A program made the translations under genes and the position numbers. Below are positions 1-11,128 of a DNA stretch of 64,000 bases, in pieces. Every line of letters begins with the position of its first letter. The first letter of the stretch is position 1. A model generated the notes under the pieces. The model was given only the letters and a program-made list of their open reading frames with translations. It was not told the DNA's origin and made no database searches. Source of the stretch: Pseudomonadota bacterium (GTDB taxonomy: Bacteria; Pseudomonadota; Gammaproteobacteria; Burkholderiales; Eutrophovitaceae); NCBI GenBank assembly GCA_027624715.1, contig JAQBTV010000004.1, positions 106,081 through 170,080 on the forward strand, given 5' to 3'.

Positions 1-1404
1 CTCCATCTGCTTCAAACGTTTAGAACCCCATAAGCCAATGATGAGTAAAAGTGCAACTGGGATAAAAAGGTATAACGGCTGAGCCCAAATCGTCTCAATG
101 AGCTTAGCCTCCCAGGAGTCCACCTCGACTTTTTGGGTAACAGGAGCATCCTGTACCGAGATCGCCTTGGGAGAATCTTCAACATTGAGTGCTGAGCCAC
201 CTGCCTCTTGCTTTTGTGTCAACAACTTAAGGTTAGCAATTATTTTTGCAAGATCATCGGCTCGCCTCTTTTGCTCTTCTAGGGCCTTCTCTGTGGCAAG
301 CAGCCTCTCTTGTAAACCTTCCGCCGCCGCATTTTCAGAAACATTGCCTTTGGAAATTTTAACCACATGAGAACTCTGAGAACTGTCTTGGATATTGACT
401 CTATCAGTAGAAGATTCAACTCGACCCGACTCAGTTCGGTCTGCTTGATCGACTATACTTTGGCCCTGGTCGCTAGCCCGAGCGGCCAGATTATCTCGGT
501 AGGCGCGCCAGTCCGCCATTTGTATACGGATCTCATTGCTCGCCTCCGAAGAAGAAATGGTTTGCAATTCATTGTCGCCGGGTATCCGAATCACATTTCC
601 TGCTCGAAGACGGTTCATGTTGTCGCCTAAAAATGCCTCTCTATTCTTACGAAAAATACCGACTAGCATTTGCTCAAGTGAAAATCCAGATAACCGCTCT
701 TGCTGAGCAATTTTTATCAACGTATCCCCCGGACGCGTAACAATCTGCCGCACGGATTTCGGCTCGATCACGGCATTAACAACTTCTTCATCTACCTTAG
801 AATTTTGCTTTGGATCAACGAATTCAGGCAGGCCCTCTACGTCCGTTGGTAATGAAACAACTTCATTACCCACAGGACCACCTACATCCTTCGTTCTCGC
901 AACCTCATTTTTAATAATCTCAGGCTTCACCTTCGCAAAAGTAGGCTCGTCAATGAAGGGGACCTTCTCCAACGGGGACAGAGAAAGACGCTCCACAACG
1001 AGAAGTGGAGGATCTATAAACGCGACATAGGTTCGGCTGACTTTTCCTTGTGGACCAACAAGATCAACTTGCAGATCAATAACCACTTCGTTAACGGCAT
1101 CTTCCGTTGACAAATGAACTACTGCCTTATTCGCAGTGTTTTCGAAGCGGAGACTAATTCTTGAGATTAGATCATTGTAAATTAAGCCCAGCAGATCGTA
1201 GGACGACGGCGATGCCATTGAAACAGTAATCATCTGCGCATCGAGCTCTGCGGCATCGTAAATCACAATGGATGCTTTTAATGGCTCGCCAAGAGCTGAG
1301 TCCACCGATAAAGGGCCCATGCGGACCGCATGGGCCGTTAAGCCCTGCAAAACAAGGACTAATGCAACAAGTACTGGGGCAACATATATGATCTTCTTAA
1401 ACAA
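1..1404 (-). CDS. fimV: FimV/HubP-type polar protein, 3' end cut by window
   Basis: Large inner-membrane protein with a periplasmic N-terminal part that binds peptidoglycan; family members organise the cell pole and type IV pili. The protein opens with a signal peptide (about residues 1-26, ending GLTAHA), then a FimV N-terminal domain beginning LGEPLKASI. A LysM-like segment (VTRPGDTLIKIA ... RAGNVIRIP) follows at about residues 214-270. A Lys/Glu/Ala-rich coiled-coil stretch lies near 385-425 and a membrane segment (PLYLFIPVALLLLIIGLW) near 430-450. The start is TTG: an in-frame stop lies just upstream, no ATG precedes the signal peptide, and GAGAGG sits 8 bases before the TTG. The cytoplasmic C-terminal part lies off the left edge. 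It is downstream of asd on the same strand, as in other betaproteobacteria. Confidence 0.88.
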   Translation of the reverse strand, partial: MFKKIIYVAPVLVALVLVLQGLTAHAVRMGPLSVDSALGEPLKASIVIYDAAELDAQMITVSMASPSSYDLLGLIYNDLISRISLRFENTANKAVVHLSTEDAVNEVVIDLQVDLVGPQGKVSRTYVAFIDPPLLVVERLSLSPLEKVPFIDEPTFAKVKPEIIKNEVARTKDVGGPVGNEVVSLPTDVEGLPEFVDPKQNSKVDEEVVNAVIEPKSVRQIVTRPGDTLIKIAQQERLSGFSLEQMLVGIFRKNREAFLGDNMNRLRAGNVIRIPGDNELQTISSSEASNEIRIQMADWRAYRDNLAARASDQGQSIVDQADRTESGRVESSTDRVNIQDSSQSSHVVKISKGNVSENAAAEGLQERLLATEKALEEQKRRADDLAKIIANLKLLTQKQEAGGSALNVEDSPKAISVQDAPVTQKVEVDSWEAKLIETIWAQPLYLFIPVALLLIIGLWGSKRLKQME

Positions 1405-1475
1405 ACTTACTAACCTCTCTAATCATTCCATATTCTTAATAACCGCACAATAGCATGCCGAGTTCTGGATCTCTA

Positions 1476-2588
1476 TTACCTTCGCGCAATCAAAATACGT
1501 AGCATCCTTCTCAGAGGCTCAGCGGCCCCCCAAAGCAATTGATCGCCCACAGTGAACGCTGAATAGACATTATCAGCAAGATTTAATTTTCGAATTCGTC
1601 CGATTGGAATATTCAAAGTCCGGGTAACATTAGTCGGTGAAAGCATCGAAATCGTGTGCGCTTTTTGATTTGGAACCACTGACACCCAATCGTTGGCTTG
1701 CTCTAAAATCATTTCTATCTCAGACTCTAAGATTGATTTAGAGAGCTTAAAAGTCAGGGCTTGGCTATGACATCTCATTGCTCCCACTCTCACACAAATA
1801 CCCTCAATAGGAATTGGATTTTCTTCTCTATTTAATATTTTGTTAGCCTCCGCTTGCGCCTTCCACTCCTCTCTACTCTGCCCATTGCCTAAGTCAGAAT
1901 CTATCCATGGAATAAGGCTTCCGGCTAAGGGAACGCCAAAATGCTCAGTGGGAAACTCTTGGGCCCTCATCCGATCAAGTACGAGCGCATCAATGTTCAA
2001 TATTTGCCCTGACGATAAGGCCAACTCATTTTCAGCAGCATCGTAAATCGAGCCCATCTGCTGTATTAATTCGCGCATGTTTTGCGCCCCCGCACCAGAA
2101 GCAGCCTGATACGTCATCGTAGAAATCCAGTCAACCAATCCTTCTCGAAATAATCCGTGCATCGCGAGCATCATGAGACTCGTCGTACAATTACCACCAA
2201 TGAAATCTTTTTTTCCGTTACCTAATGCGACATCGATATCACCGCCATTGATCGGATCCAGGATAATGATAGAGTCTAGTGACATGCGAAGCGTCGAGGC
2301 GGCATCTATCCAATAACCCGACCAGCCTGATTCTCGAAGGGGCCCGTGTACCTGTTTCGTGTAATTACCACCCTGACAAGAAATAATTACATCCATCTCT
2401 GACAACTGACTCAGGCTGTTAGCATCGCGCAAAACAACCTCTGCGCCGTCCAACGGAACAGCTAGCTGCCCCACCTGAGACGTGCTGAAAAATGCGGGGG
2501 TTATCTTATCGAAATCCTTCTCCACATTCATACGTTGCATGAGCACAGACCCTACCATTCCTCTCCAACCAACCAACCCTACTTGCAT
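1476..2588 (-). CDS. asd: Aspartate-semialdehyde dehydrogenase
   Basis: Makes aspartate semialdehyde from aspartyl phosphate with NADPH, the branch point to lysine, methionine and threonine. The N-terminal nucleotide-binding motif GLVGWRGMVGS, the active-site segment GGNCTTSLM (Cys about 134), the TYQAASGAGA loop (Gln about 161) and the MRCHSQA histidine (about 274) are all present. I start at the ATG giving MQVGLVGW, the usual family start, with AAGGG upstream; an in-frame TTG three codons earlier is possible. Length about 370 residues is normal. It follows leuB by about 60 bases and precedes fimV, so it is probably the last gene of a leuC-leuD-leuB-asd transcript. Confidence 0.96.
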   Translation of the reverse strand: MQVGLVGWRGMVGSVLMQRMNVEKDFDKITPAFFSTSQVGQLAVPLDGAEVVLRDANSLSQLSEMDVIISCQGGNYTKQVHGPLRESGWSGYWIDAASTLRMSLDSIIILDPINGGDIDVALGNGKKDFIGGNCTTSLMMLAMHGLFREGLVDWISTMTYQAASGAGAQNMRELIQQMGSIYDAAENELALSSGQILNIDALVLDRMRAQEFPTEHFGVPLAGSLIPWIDSDLGNGQSREEWKAQAEANKILNREENPIPIEGICVRVGAMRCHSQALTFKLSKSILESEIEMILEQANDWVSVVPNQKAHTISMLSPTNVTRTLNIPIGRIRKLNLADNVYSAFTVGDQLLWGAAEPLRRMLRILIARR

Positions 2589-2647
2589 TTTAGTCAACCC
2601 TTGAAACTCAGAGAAAAAACATACTCAAAAAAAGACAATTATAAATA

Positions 2648-3712
2648 CTACATCGCTCGAATAACCGCATCACCCATCTCACGTGTACCCACGCGCTGTG
2701 TGCCGTCTTGGAAGATGTCTGCCGTCCTGAAACCTTGCGCAAGCACAGACTTTACAGCCAATTCAACACGCTCCGACGCCTCAATTTCATTGAAAGTGTA
2801 TTTCAGCATCATTGATACCGACAAGATTGTTGCTAACGGATTGGCGACATTTCTGCCCGAGATATCTGGCGCAGACCCATGGATAGGTTCGAATAGTCCT
2901 TTGCGGTTGACATCCATAGAGGCTGAAGGAAGCATCCCAATTGATCCGGTTAACATTGAAGCCTCATCGGACAAAATATCGCCAAAGATGTTGCCCGTTA
3001 AAATCACATCGAATTGCTTAGGCTCTCGGACTAATTGCATCGCCGCATTGTCAACATACATGTGACTCAATTCAACCGTTGGATACTCAGCAGAAACTTT
3101 TGTAACAACTTCTCTCCAAAGAATACTTGTGTCCAGGACATTCGCTTTATCTACCGAACACAACTTACGACTACGTTTTTCAGCTATGTCAAAAGCAACT
3201 CGAGCAATCCTCTCAATCTCAGAGACCGAGTACTTCATCGTATCAAATCCCTCATCCTCACCGGACTCAGTTTGACGTCGGCCGCGCGGTTGTCCGAAGT
3301 ATATGTCCCCCGTCAACTCCCGCAAGATCATGAGATCGAGGTTCTCTACCAATTCATACTTTAAGCTGGAAGCTGCAGCCAATTCAGGATAAACCACGGC
3401 TGGACGGAGGTTGGCAAATAAACCCAGTTCTTTACGGATACGCAACAATCCCTGCTCAGGTCTCATTGCGCGAGGCAATACGTCATATTGTGGGCCTCCA
3501 ACCGCACCAAGAAGCACTGCGTCAGCTTTCTTAGCCAGCGCAACAGTTCGATCCGGCAAAGGGTCTCCCGCCTCGTCGTATCCGGCACCACCAATGGCTC
3601 CCATCTCATACTCTATACCCATACCATTGGCCTTTAACGCGTCAAGTACTCGCAACGCTTGATCAATAACCTCAGGACCAATTCCATCCCCTGGAAGCAC
3701 TGCTATCTTCAT
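2648..3712 (-). CDS. leuB: 3-isopropylmalate dehydrogenase
   Basis: NAD-dependent oxidative decarboxylation of 3-isopropylmalate to 2-ketoisocaproate precursor in leucine synthesis. The start [15 protein letters not shown] is canonical. LLGAVGGP, the substrate-binding arginines in [15 protein letters not shown], the metal-binding aspartates in [11 protein letters not shown] and the NAD loop [15 protein letters not shown] are intact. At 354 residues it has the usual length. It sits between leuD and asd on the same strand; the 92-base gap to leuD shows no gene. Confidence 0.97.
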   Translation of the reverse strand: MKIAVLPGDGIGPEVIDQALRVLDALKANGMGIEYEMGAIGGAGYDEAGDPLPDRTVALAKKADAVLLGAVGGPQYDVLPRAMRPEQGLLRIRKELGLFANLRPAVVYPELAAASSLKYELVENLDLMILRELTGDIYFGQPRGRRQTESGEDEGFDTMKYSVSEIERIARVAFDIAEKRSRKLCSVDKANVLDTSILWREVVTKVSAEYPTVELSHMYVDNAAMQLVREPKQFDVILTGNIFGDILSDEASMLTGSIGMLPSASMDVNRKGLFEPIHGSAPDISGRNVANPLATILSVSMMLKYTFNEIEASERVELAVKSVLAQGFRTADIFQDGTQRVGTREMGDAVIRAM

Positions 3713-3804
3713 GTATACCCTTAAAATTCTTTATTAATTTAAACAATCAATAGATCTTGACCGGTTATATTTTTTGACTATTGACCCAGACGCAACTTTC
3801 ATGC

Positions 3805-4446
3805 CTAGCCAAATAACCAAGGCTGATTTAATTGATGCTGCGCTTCAAATTTTTTAATTTCATCAACATGCTGCAACGTCAAGGCAATGTCGTCTAGTCC
3901 ATTTAAAAGACAATGCTTACGAAATGGATCCATGTCGAAATCAAAGTTTTTACTCACATCCATATTTGATACTCGCTGATTTTCTAAATCAACCGTTAAT
4001 TTAAACCCAGGGAAACCAAACACATCGTGAAACAAGGTGTCTACCTCAGTCTCTGAAAGCACAATGGGTAGGAGTCCATTTTTCAATGAATTATTAAAGA
4101 ATATTTCACCAAAACTAGGGGCAATGACAGCCTTAAACCCATAATCCATTAAAGCCCATGGCGCATGCTCGCGTGAAGAACCACAACCAAAATTCTTTCG
4201 TCCAAGCAAAATGGATGCCCCCTGATATCTGGTCTCATTCAAGATAAAGTCGGGATTCGGCTGCCTTTTTGCCCGCGGGATGCCAGGCTGTCCAACGTCC
4301 AAGAATCTCCAAGCGTCAAACAAATTCACACCAAAACCAGATCTTTTGATCGACTTAAGAAACTGTTTTGGAATAATAGCGTCCGTGTCCACATTGGCAC
4401 GATCTAGAGGAGCAACGAGCCCTTGGTATACAACAAATTTTTCCAT
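3805..4446 (-). CDS. leuD: 3-isopropylmalate dehydratase small subunit
   Basis: Swivel-domain subunit that pairs with LeuC to isomerise 2- to 3-isopropylmalate. The N-terminal segment [15 protein letters not shown] and the signature [15 protein letters not shown] (about residues 84-99) are classic LeuD. At 213 residues it matches the proteobacterial type. It lies 34 bases downstream of leuC, consistent with co-translation in one operon. Confidence 0.97.
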   Translation of the reverse strand: MEKFVVYQGLVAPLDRANVDTDAIIPKQFLKSIKRSGFGVNLFDAWRFLDVGQPGIPRAKRQPNPDFILNETRYQGASILLGRKNFGCGSSREHAPWALMDYGFKAVIAPSFGEIFFNNSLKNGLLPIVLSETEVDTLFHDVFGFPGFKLTVDLENQRVSNMDVSKNFDFDMDPFRKHCLLNGLDDIALTLQHVDEIKKFEAQHQLNQPWLFG

Positions 4447-4480
4447 GGCTTAATCCATTAAAAAGTAAAATATTAAATAT

Positions 4481-5893
4481 TTACTCACTCATCATGCTGC
4501 GCACGTCGACGAAAGCACCTTCTATGGCTGCGCTCGCTGCCATCGCAGGGCTCACCAGATGGGTCCGTCCACCTGCACCTTGACGGCCTTCAAAGTTACG
4601 ATTAGACGTCGAAGCACATCTCTCCCCGGACTCCAAACGATCATTATTCATCGCAAGACACATGGAGCAACCCGGTTGTCTCCATTCAAACCCTGCAGCA
4701 ATAAAAACCTTATCTAACCCCTCCTGTTCTGCTTGCGCCTTAACAAGACCAGAACCTGGCACTACCATCGCCAACCGAACATTTGATGCGATACGCTTTC
4801 CTGCTACCACCTTCGCCGCAATCCGCAGATCCTCAATACGTGAGTTCGTACATGAGCCAATAAATATTTTATCAACATGAATATCTGTGATCCGGGTATT
4901 AGGCTCCAGACCCATATATTTAAGCGCACGCTCAATACCTTCTCGCTTTTCTGCATCTTTTTCTTGGTCTGGGTCTGGAACGCGACCATTCACATCCAGC
5001 ACCATCTCAGGAGAAGTTCCCCAAGTAACCTGCGGAATAAGCACACTACCATCTAATGTGACGACCAAATCAAACACCGCATCTGGATCAGATCTTAAAG
5101 TTCTCCAGTACGAGACGGCCCGATCCCAAAGATCGCCGGTTGGCGCAAAAGTACGACCCCGAAGATAATCGATCGTAATTTGATCAACAGCTATCATCCC
5201 AGCTCTCGCGCCCGCCTCAATCGCCATATTGCACAACGTCATCCGCCCCTCGACGGTTAACGATTCAATCGCTGGGCCAGCAAACTCAATTGCATAGCCC
5301 GTTCCACCCGCAGTCCCAATTTTTCCAATAAGAGAAAGCGCAATGTCCTTTGCGCTCACTCCAGCCTGTAGTTTTCCCTCCACTCTGACCAGCATGTTCT
5401 TCATCTTCTTTTGAACCAGACACTGACTTGCCAGCACGTGCTCGACTTCAGACGTGCCAATTCCGTGCGCCAAGCAGGCTAGCGCGCCATGTGTGCTCGT
5501 GTGAGAGTCTCCACAAACAACGGTCATTCCTGGCAATGTTGCACCCTGCTCTGGCCCTATGACGTGAACAATACCCTGCCTTGGATCAAGAAAAGGAAAG
5601 TAAGCCTTGGATCCGTACTCCTTGATATTTTGGTCGAGCGTATCAACCTGAAGCTTAGAAATAGGATCTTCTATACCCTTATCCCAATCAGTGGTCGGTG
5701 TATTGTGGTCTGCCGTAGCGACTATTGAATCAATGCGCCAAGGGCGACGTTTAGCAAGTTTCAACCCTTCATACGCCTGCGGGCTCGTCACCTCATGCAC
5801 CAAATGTCTGTCAATGTAAATGAGCGCAGTACCGTCGTCTTCCATTCTAACAACGTGACTATCCCAAAGTTTGTCATACAGGGTTTTCAACAT
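4481..5893 (-). CDS. leuC: 3-isopropylmalate dehydratase large subunit
   Basis: Aconitase-type [4Fe-4S] subunit of isopropylmalate isomerase. The cluster cysteines are visible: Cys348 in FIGSCTNSR and Cys409/Cys412 in GCSMCLAMN. The ADHNTPT and [10 protein letters not shown] motifs of the active site are present. The start [15 protein letters not shown] is the family norm and 470 residues is a normal length. It is the first gene of leuC-leuD-leuB-asd; leuA lies separately at the right edge of the window. Confidence 0.97.
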   Translation of the reverse strand: MLKTLYDKLWDSHVVRMEDDGTALIYIDRHLVHEVTSPQAYEGLKLAKRRPWRIDSIVATADHNTPTTDWDKGIEDPISKLQVDTLDQNIKEYGSKAYFPFLDPRQGIVHVIGPEQGATLPGMTVVCGDSHTSTHGALACLAHGIGTSEVEHVLASQCLVQKKMKNMLVRVEGKLQAGVSAKDIALSLIGKIGTAGGTGYAIEFAGPAIESLTVEGRMTLCNMAIEAGARAGMIAVDQITIDYLRGRTFAPTGDLWDRAVSYWRTLRSDPDAVFDLVVTLDGSVLIPQVTWGTSPEMVLDVNGRVPDPDQEKDAEKREGIERALKYMGLEPNTRITDIHVDKIFIGSCTNSRIEDLRIAAKVVAGKRIASNVRLAMVVPGSGLVKAQAEQEGLDKVFIAAGFEWRQPGCSMCLAMNNDRLESGERCASTSNRNFEGRQGAGGRTHLVSPAMAASAAIEGAFVDVRSMMSE

Positions 5894-5967
5894 TATGATT
5901 ACACCTATCGGCTAACTGATTAAGACTTAATGACAGGATTATGACACACAGATTGAGTTCAATCATG

Positions 5968-5982
5968 AGGGCTTAAAGCCCT
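5968..5982 (-). terminator. Hairpin at the stop codon of the MFS gene
   Basis: An inverted repeat (AGGGCTT-A-AAGCCCT) overlaps the TAG stop of the upstream MFS gene and lies before leuC. There is no T-run after it, so it may be a weak terminator or a transcript-stabilising hairpin. Confidence 0.3.
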
Positions 5983-7126
5983 AACCATCAAATCTATTAC
6001 GAAGCCAAAGTATCAAAATGAGCCCTAATAGGCTTGTCAGTGCAGACACAGCGAAGGTAGCTGCGCCGCCCCAGTTCTCCCACACAACGCCAGAAACAAG
6101 AGTTCCTGATGCGCCTCCGGCGCCAAAACCAATACTAGAGTAGAGCGCTTGGCCTCTCGATCTATAAGCTCCTGTAAACAACTTGTTTGTCGCCACAATA
6201 CCAGCGACATGAAACAAACCGAAAGTAATGGCATGCATCATTTGCGCGATGGCAAGCAACATTAAGCTATCGTGGCCAACATGAAAGATAAAGAATCTAC
6301 AGGCCGCAATAAAAAAACAAAACAAAAACAAATCATTGATGCTAAATCTCTTAAAAAGACGAGGCATCAATAAGAAAATAAAAATTTCGGCGATGACTGC
6401 AATCGCCCATAACCAACCAACTGTCGAGTTGCTATGGCCAAGGCTAACTACAAAAATTGAAAAAAATGTGTTGTATGCCCCATGAGCGAACTGCATGATA
6501 AAAAAACAAACCATTAACGCAATAATCCGTTGATCTTTCAGAAAATAGATAGGTTTTGCAAGCTCATTGGCACACACTGGTGCTTCGTTATCACGAGGAA
6601 GCATCAAAACGGCGCTTAGGATAATCAGCAGCATAGCGCAAATAATCCAGTCCAAATAAAGGACATCTAACCATTCAAAGAGGTAGCCTCCACTGACCAC
6701 CACCAAGATAAAACCAATCGAGCCCCAAACACGAATCTGCCCATAGATTGATATTTCTTCTCCCAAAGCCTCAACACAGAGAGCCTCCGCAATGGGGAGA
6801 ATTCCCGACCAAAGCAGACCCCAAATAATTAATACGCCTGCGACGGAAAAAAATGATCCCTTCGCGATCATGAGCGCGAAAAGTACCGGACTAATGAATG
6901 CGAGAATCCTAAGAAGCTTATATTTGTGCCCCCAATGATCGGCTAACCAAGCCCAAAAAAAAGGAACAATAATCCTTAAGGTAGGACTGATTCCCAACAA
7001 GACTGCTATTTCAAGAGGGGCAAACCCTCGCCTTTGGAGATACAAAGCAAAGAATGGTCCGAAGGCGCCTACAAAGGCAAAGTACCAAAAGTAAAAATTT
7101 GATAATCGACCAAACAAAGACGTCAT
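5981..7126 (-). CDS. MFS transporter, HcaT/phenylpropionate-type
   Basis: Predicted inner-membrane secondary carrier with about twelve hydrophobic helices. The N-terminus (FYFWYFAFVGAFGPFFALYL) and the loop PFFWAWLADHWGHKYK are typical of the MFS_1-like group that contains HcaT and nucleoside carriers; the substrate cannot be told from sequence. The ATG at 7126 is preferred; an in-frame TTG two codons upstream is an alternative. It sits between aroC and leuC on the same strand, an arrangement I associate with other Burkholderiales. Confidence 0.8.
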   Translation of the reverse strand: MTSLFGRLSNFYFWYFAFVGAFGPFFALYLQRRGFAPLEIAVLLGISPTLRIIVPFFWAWLADHWGHKYKLLRILAFISPVLFALMIAKGSFFSVAGVLIIWGLLWSGILPIAEALCVEALGEEISIYGQIRVWGSIGFILVVVSGGYLFEWLDVLYLDWIICAMLLIILSAVLMLPRDNEAPVCANELAKPIYFLKDQRIIALMVCFFIMQFAHGAYNTFFSIFVVSLGHSNSTVGWLWAIAVIAEIFIFLLMPRLFKRFSINDLFLFCFFIAACRFFIFHVGHDSLMLLAIAQMMHAITFGLFHVAGIVATNKLFTGAYRSRGQALYSSIGFGAGGASGTLVSGVVWENWGGAATFAVSALTSLLGLILILWLRNRFDG

Positions 7127-7207
7127 AGGCAATAAAATCCCGTAACCAACCCTATTGCGTGGAATTAATGAGTCTAGCCGAGAAGCTGAAGACCAACCCT
7201 TTTAACG

Positions 7208-8317
7208 TCAATCTAGTGCACGATTTTGGCTAGACAATTTTGGCGTCGTCGTTTCAACATCTGCGTTCTGACCTCGATGTCTTAACGCATGATCAATAAG
7301 GACCAAAGCAACCATAGCTTCTGCAATAGGCGTTGCCCTTATACCCACACAAGGGTCATGACGTCCATACGTATTCACAGTAACTGAAGAGCCATCTTTA
7401 TCGATCGATTGGCGATCTAGACGAATACTCGAAGTGGGTTTTATCGCGATTCGGGCGACCACGTCCTGACCAGTGGATATTCCACCAAGCACGCCACCCG
7501 AATGATTACTTAAAAACCCGTCTGGCGTCATTTGATCGCTGTGAGTCGTACCTGATTGAACTACTGACTCGAATCCAGCACCAATCTCAACTCCCTTTAC
7601 CGCATTGATTCCCATCAATGCTCCGGCAAGGTCCGCATCAAGCTTATCAAAAACTGGCTCACCCCAACCAACCGGAACCCCAGTCGCCACCACTGTTATC
7701 TTGGCACCACAAGAATCACCGGATTTCCTCAATTGATCCATATGCTGTTCCAGCTCCGGCACAATTACTGGATCAGGCGAAAAAAATGGGTTTTGATCCA
7801 CAATATCCCACGTCTTAAAATCAATTTTGATAGGGCCAATTTGAGACATGTATCCCCGTACCTCTACGCCGTAACGTTCCCGCAACCATTTTTTCGCAAT
7901 TGCCCCAGCCGCAACTCTAGCTGCAGTCTCCCGAGCTGACGATCGCCCACCACCTCTAAAATCACGCTCACCATATTTTTGCCAATACGTGTAATCAGCG
8001 TGGCCAGGACGAAACTGGTCGGCTATATTGCCGTAATCCTTTGATCGCTGGTCAACATTACGAATAAGAAGCGCTATAGGAACCCCAGTTGTACGGCCTT
8101 CAAAAACTCCAGACAAAATCTCAACAGTATCAGGTTCTCTTCTTTGCGTGACATGACGCGAGGTACCGGGCCTTCTTCGATCCAGCTCTTTTTGTATGTC
8201 TTCTGCACAAATACTCAATCCAGGCGGACACCCATCGACGACGCATCCAATAGCGGGGCCATGGCTCTCTCCAAATGATGTCACGCAAAAAGCTTTTCCG
8301 ATTGTGTTACCAGCCAT
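7208..8317 (-). CDS. aroC: Chorismate synthase
   Basis: FMN-dependent last step of the shikimate trunk pathway (EPSP to chorismate). Family motifs [11 protein letters not shown] at the N-terminus, [14 protein letters not shown], and [19 protein letters not shown] are intact, as is the C-terminal [15 protein letters not shown] stretch. Length 369 residues is normal. It is divergent from thyA; the 168-base gap between them should hold promoters for both, though I see no clear consensus pair. Confidence 0.97.
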   Translation of the reverse strand: MAGNTIGKAFCVTSFGESHGPAIGCVVDGCPPGLSICAEDIQKELDRRRPGTSRHVTQRREPDTVEILSGVFEGRTTGVPIALLIRNVDQRSKDYGNIADQFRPGHADYTYWQKYGERDFRGGGRSSARETAARVAAGAIAKKWLRERYGVEVRGYMSQIGPIKIDFKTWDIVDQNPFFSPDPVIVPELEQHMDQLRKSGDSCGAKITVVATGVPVGWGEPVFDKLDADLAGALMGINAVKGVEIGAGFESVVQSGTTHSDQMTPDGFLSNHSGGVLGGISTGQDVVARIAIKPTSSIRLDRQSIDKDGSSVTVNTYGRHDPCVGIRATPIAEAMVALVLIDHALRHRGQNADVETTTPKLSSQNRALD

Positions 8318-8485
8318 TATCAGTTCAACACAGTTATCAATTAATAAAAAAAAGATTTGTACGCTTCAGTTTAACACAGCACCCGCTTTCCGAGGCTCAA
8401 GAAATTGAGTGCTGGCTTGGAAATTAGTTGATAAACTTAGGCGCCTAGGCATCAAGTGGCTTAACTCCAATCACCAGGAACATCG

Positions 8486-9280
8486 ATGCGATCATACCTT
8501 GACCTCATGGAACACATTCGTAATAACGGAACCCCAAAAGGGGATCGAACCGGCACGGGAACATTAAGCGTGTTTGGGGCCCAATTGCGCTTCGACCTCA
8601 AGGAGGGTTTTCCACTGCTTACCACGAAAAAGGTTCATCTAAAATCGATCATCCATGAATTGTTGTGGTTCTTAAGTGGAGACACGAACATCAAATACCT
8701 CAAAGACAACGGCGTAACCATTTGGGACGAATGGGCAGACGAGCATGGGAATCTAGGTCCAGTCTATGGCCAACAATGGCGCTCTTGGCCAACTTCTAAC
8801 GGAAAGCATATTGATCAAATCAAAAAAGTCGTTCAAGACATCAAGGGAAACCCGAATTCACGTCGCCTCATAGTTTCTGCTTGGAACGTCGGCGAGATCG
8901 ATAAGATGGCTTTAGCACCCTGCCATACTTTTTTCCAGTTTTATGTTGCAGACGGTAAACTATCGTGTCAACTCTACCAACGAAGCGCAGACTTTTTCCT
9001 TGGCGTGCCCTTCAATATAGCGTCGTATGCTTTATTAAATATGATGGTTGCTCAGGTGTGCGGCCTTCAAGTGGGTGACTTCGTGCACACTTTTGGTGAT
9101 TGTCACCTGTACATCAATCATTTAGACCAAGCTAATGAACAACTTTCCCGCACACCTCGCACACTGCCAAAAATGAATATCAACAAAAATATCAAAAATA
9201 TTTTTGATTTCAGTTACGCCGACTTCACCCTTGAGAACTACGATCCATATCCCCTGATTAAAGCTCCCATCGCAGTATAG
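8486..9280 (+). CDS. thyA: Thymidylate synthase
   Basis: Methylates dUMP to dTMP using methylenetetrahydrofolate. At 264 residues it is the same length as the E. coli enzyme. The catalytic cysteine is Cys146 in [12 protein letters not shown]; the phosphate-binding RTGTGT loop (about 21-26), [16 protein letters not shown] and the C-terminal PIAV are all present. An AGGA ribosome site lies 7 bases before the ATG. folA begins 13 bases downstream, so the two form a folate/dTMP operon. Confidence 0.98.
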   Translation: MRSYLDLMEHIRNNGTPKGDRTGTGTLSVFGAQLRFDLKEGFPLLTTKKVHLKSIIHELLWFLSGDTNIKYLKDNGVTIWDEWADEHGNLGPVYGQQWRSWPTSNGKHIDQIKKVVQDIKGNPNSRRLIVSAWNVGEIDKMALAPCHTFFQFYVADGKLSCQLYQRSADFFLGVPFNIASYALLNMMVAQVCGLQVGDFVHTFGDCHLYINHLDQANEQLSRTPRTLPKMNINKNIKNIFDFSYADFTLENYDPYPLIKAPIAV

Positions 9281-9293
9281 TTAGGATAATCCA

Positions 9294-9785
9294 ATGGGTA
9301 TCACAATCATTGTAGCTAAGGCTCTAAATAGAACTATTGGTAATAACGGCACGCTGCCGTGGCATCTGTCAGCGGACCTAAAACGCTTCAAACAGTTAAC
9401 CACCGGGAACACAGTAATCATGGGAAGAAAGACCTGGGATTCAATAGGGAAACCACTTCCTAACAGGCACAATATAATAATTACCCGATCAGCACACATA
9501 GCTCTTAATGGAGCCCAAACCGCCTCAAATCTCGAGGAGGCGATTCACATGGCGCCCGAGGGATTAGAAAAATTCATCATAGGCGGCGCTGAAATTTATA
9601 AGCTCGCTCTACCACTCGTCAGCACAATCGAGATGACTTTAATTCATAAAGAGGTGCCGGGAGACACCTTTTTCCCAGATATTGATTTCACGAGCTGGCA
9701 TGAATTAAGTAACACGCAACATCATGATGAAACATCTGATTTGTCCTACTCATTCGTCACATACCAACGAATAATTGCGCGCTAA
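9294..9785 (+). CDS. folA: Dihydrofolate reductase
   Basis: Regenerates tetrahydrofolate from the dihydrofolate released by ThyA. The motifs IGNNGTLPWHLSADLKRFK (substrate side), VIMGRKTWDSIG (NADPH side) and FIIGGAEIYKLAL are classic chromosomal DHFR. Length 163 residues is normal. It is translated just after thyA and ends 20 bases from the convergent decarboxylase gene. Confidence 0.97.
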   Translation: MGITIIVAKALNRTIGNNGTLPWHLSADLKRFKQLTTGNTVIMGRKTWDSIGKPLPNRHNIIITRSAHIALNGAQTASNLEEAIHMAPEGLEKFIIGGAEIYKLALPLVSTIEMTLIHKEVPGDTFFPDIDFTSWHELSNTQHHDETSDLSYSFVTYQRIIAR

Positions 9786-9805
9786 CTGAAAGAGCTGGAA
9801 TGAGC

Positions 9806-10999
9806 CTATTCGTTAATCACGAGCACCTTAGGTAGTGGAAAGCCATTAAACTCATTTGCATACACGGTCGTGTAGGCGCCCGCATTAGGAAAATACAAAA
9901 GATCGCCCTCAATAGTTGTCGCGGGTAACATTTGCTCCCGCGCCAGCACATCCACTGAGTCGCAGCTCGGCCCTGCCACATACCATGGAACTTCATTCCC
10001 TGCTTTGTTATTAACCTCAATCTGATACTGAATACCCTGTGAGCACTCCATAAGCCCACCAAATATACCAGCGTCCAGATACATCCACCTCTCGTCCCCC
10101 TTGGTTGCCGTTCCAATGACTTGGCATACAAAGTAGGCTGCGTCGGACACCATGTATCGGCCAGGCTCAGCGGTAACTCGAACTTCATCGCCAATGCCGT
10201 CCAGTGCATCTTCAATGGCACGACCAATGTACTCGATTGATGGTATTGGCTTTGTGAGACGAACCGGATAGCCGCCACCGATATTCAACAATTCAGGCTT
10301 TAAACCTTTAGCCTGCATACTTTTAAAAATACGCTTTGAGGTTTCAATTGCTTGATTCCAATTCTCAATGTTCCGGCATTGAGAACCCACGTGAAAAGTC
10401 AGACCACAAAGATCAGCACCCCTCTCAACTGCCACATCTAAAATACTGTCTATATCTCGAGGTTTGACTCCAAACTTACCCGAAAGAGGCCAGTCACTGC
10501 CAATATTAGGCGTATCAAAACGTAAATATAACTTTGCATCTGGGACTATAGTATGAATCTTTACGAGCTCCTCTTCGCTATCTAAAACGAACCACCGCAC
10601 CCCTTTAGACGCCGCATACTGAATGAATGAGCTCGGCTTTACAGGGTTGCTGTACTGAATCGTGGAAGCATCTACGCCAATGGATAACAACAAATCAAGC
10701 TCTTTTATCGATGCAATCTCAAATTGACACCCCTCGTGTTTTAGCGCTTGAAGCACGCGTATATCTGGATTGGCTTTAACCGCGTAGTGAGGTGTGATAC
10801 GGGGCATTGCTGACTGAAACCGATGGTATTTTTTGCGCACAATATTAAGATCCAGAATCAGAACAGGTTGATCGTATCCAACCTTTAACAGGTCATCGAC
10901 GCGCGCGACGTCAAGACTCACCTCTTCATGTGAATCAAATAAACTTTCCAATTCAACTTGCTGATTGAGCGCTGCTTGGATGGTCATCTTATCCCCCAA
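9806..10999 (-). CDS. Type III PLP ornithine/lysine decarboxylase
   Basis: Alanine-racemase-fold decarboxylase of the eukaryotic ODC type, expected to make putrescine and/or cadaverine. The PLP lysine is Lys75 in HYAVKANPD; the glycine-rich phosphate loop is GGGYPVR; the catalytic cysteine lies in GPSCDSVDVL (about residue 345). About 397 residues is normal for the family. Whether ornithine or lysine is preferred cannot be read from sequence. A strong ribosome site (GGGGGATAAG) precedes the start. The gene carries a long leader behind a good sigma70 promoter. Confidence 0.9.
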   Translation of the reverse strand: MGDKMTIQAALNQQVELESLFDSHEEVSLDVARVDDLLKVGYDQPVLILDLNIVRKKYHRFQSAMPRITPHYAVKANPDIRVLQALKHEGCQFEIASIKELDLLLSIGVDASTIQYSNPVKPSSFIQYAASKGVRWFVLDSEEELVKIHTIVPDAKLYLRFDTPNIGSDWPLSGKFGVKPRDIDSILDVAVERGADLCGLTFHVGSQCRNIENWNQAIETSKRIFKSMQAKGLKPELLNIGGGYPVRLTKPIPSIEYIGRAIEDALDGIGDEVRVTAEPGRYMVSDAAYFVCQVIGTATKGDERWMYLDAGIFGGLMECSQGIQYQIEVNNKAGNEVPWYVAGPSCDSVDVLAREQMLPATTIEGDLLYFPNAGAYTTVYANEFNGFPLPKVLVINE

Positions 11000-11128
11000 A
11001 AAAATACACGTCAGTGATTCACCAGAGAGGACAAGGCCCCCGCTCCTATCAAAGCTTTTTCAAGTCACACAAGCCAGACATCATCGTACGGACGATCGAG
11101 GATAAAAATATGCAATTTGACGCGCGCA

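Noticed and set aside
2535..3065. 176-codon plus-strand frame opposite asd/leuB
   Set aside because: It is antisense to two clear genes, has no family signature and looks like the reverse-strand shadow of leuB codons.
9817..10278. 153-codon minus-strand frame inside the ODC-type gene
   Set aside because: Frame-shifted shadow of the decarboxylase with no recognisable domain.
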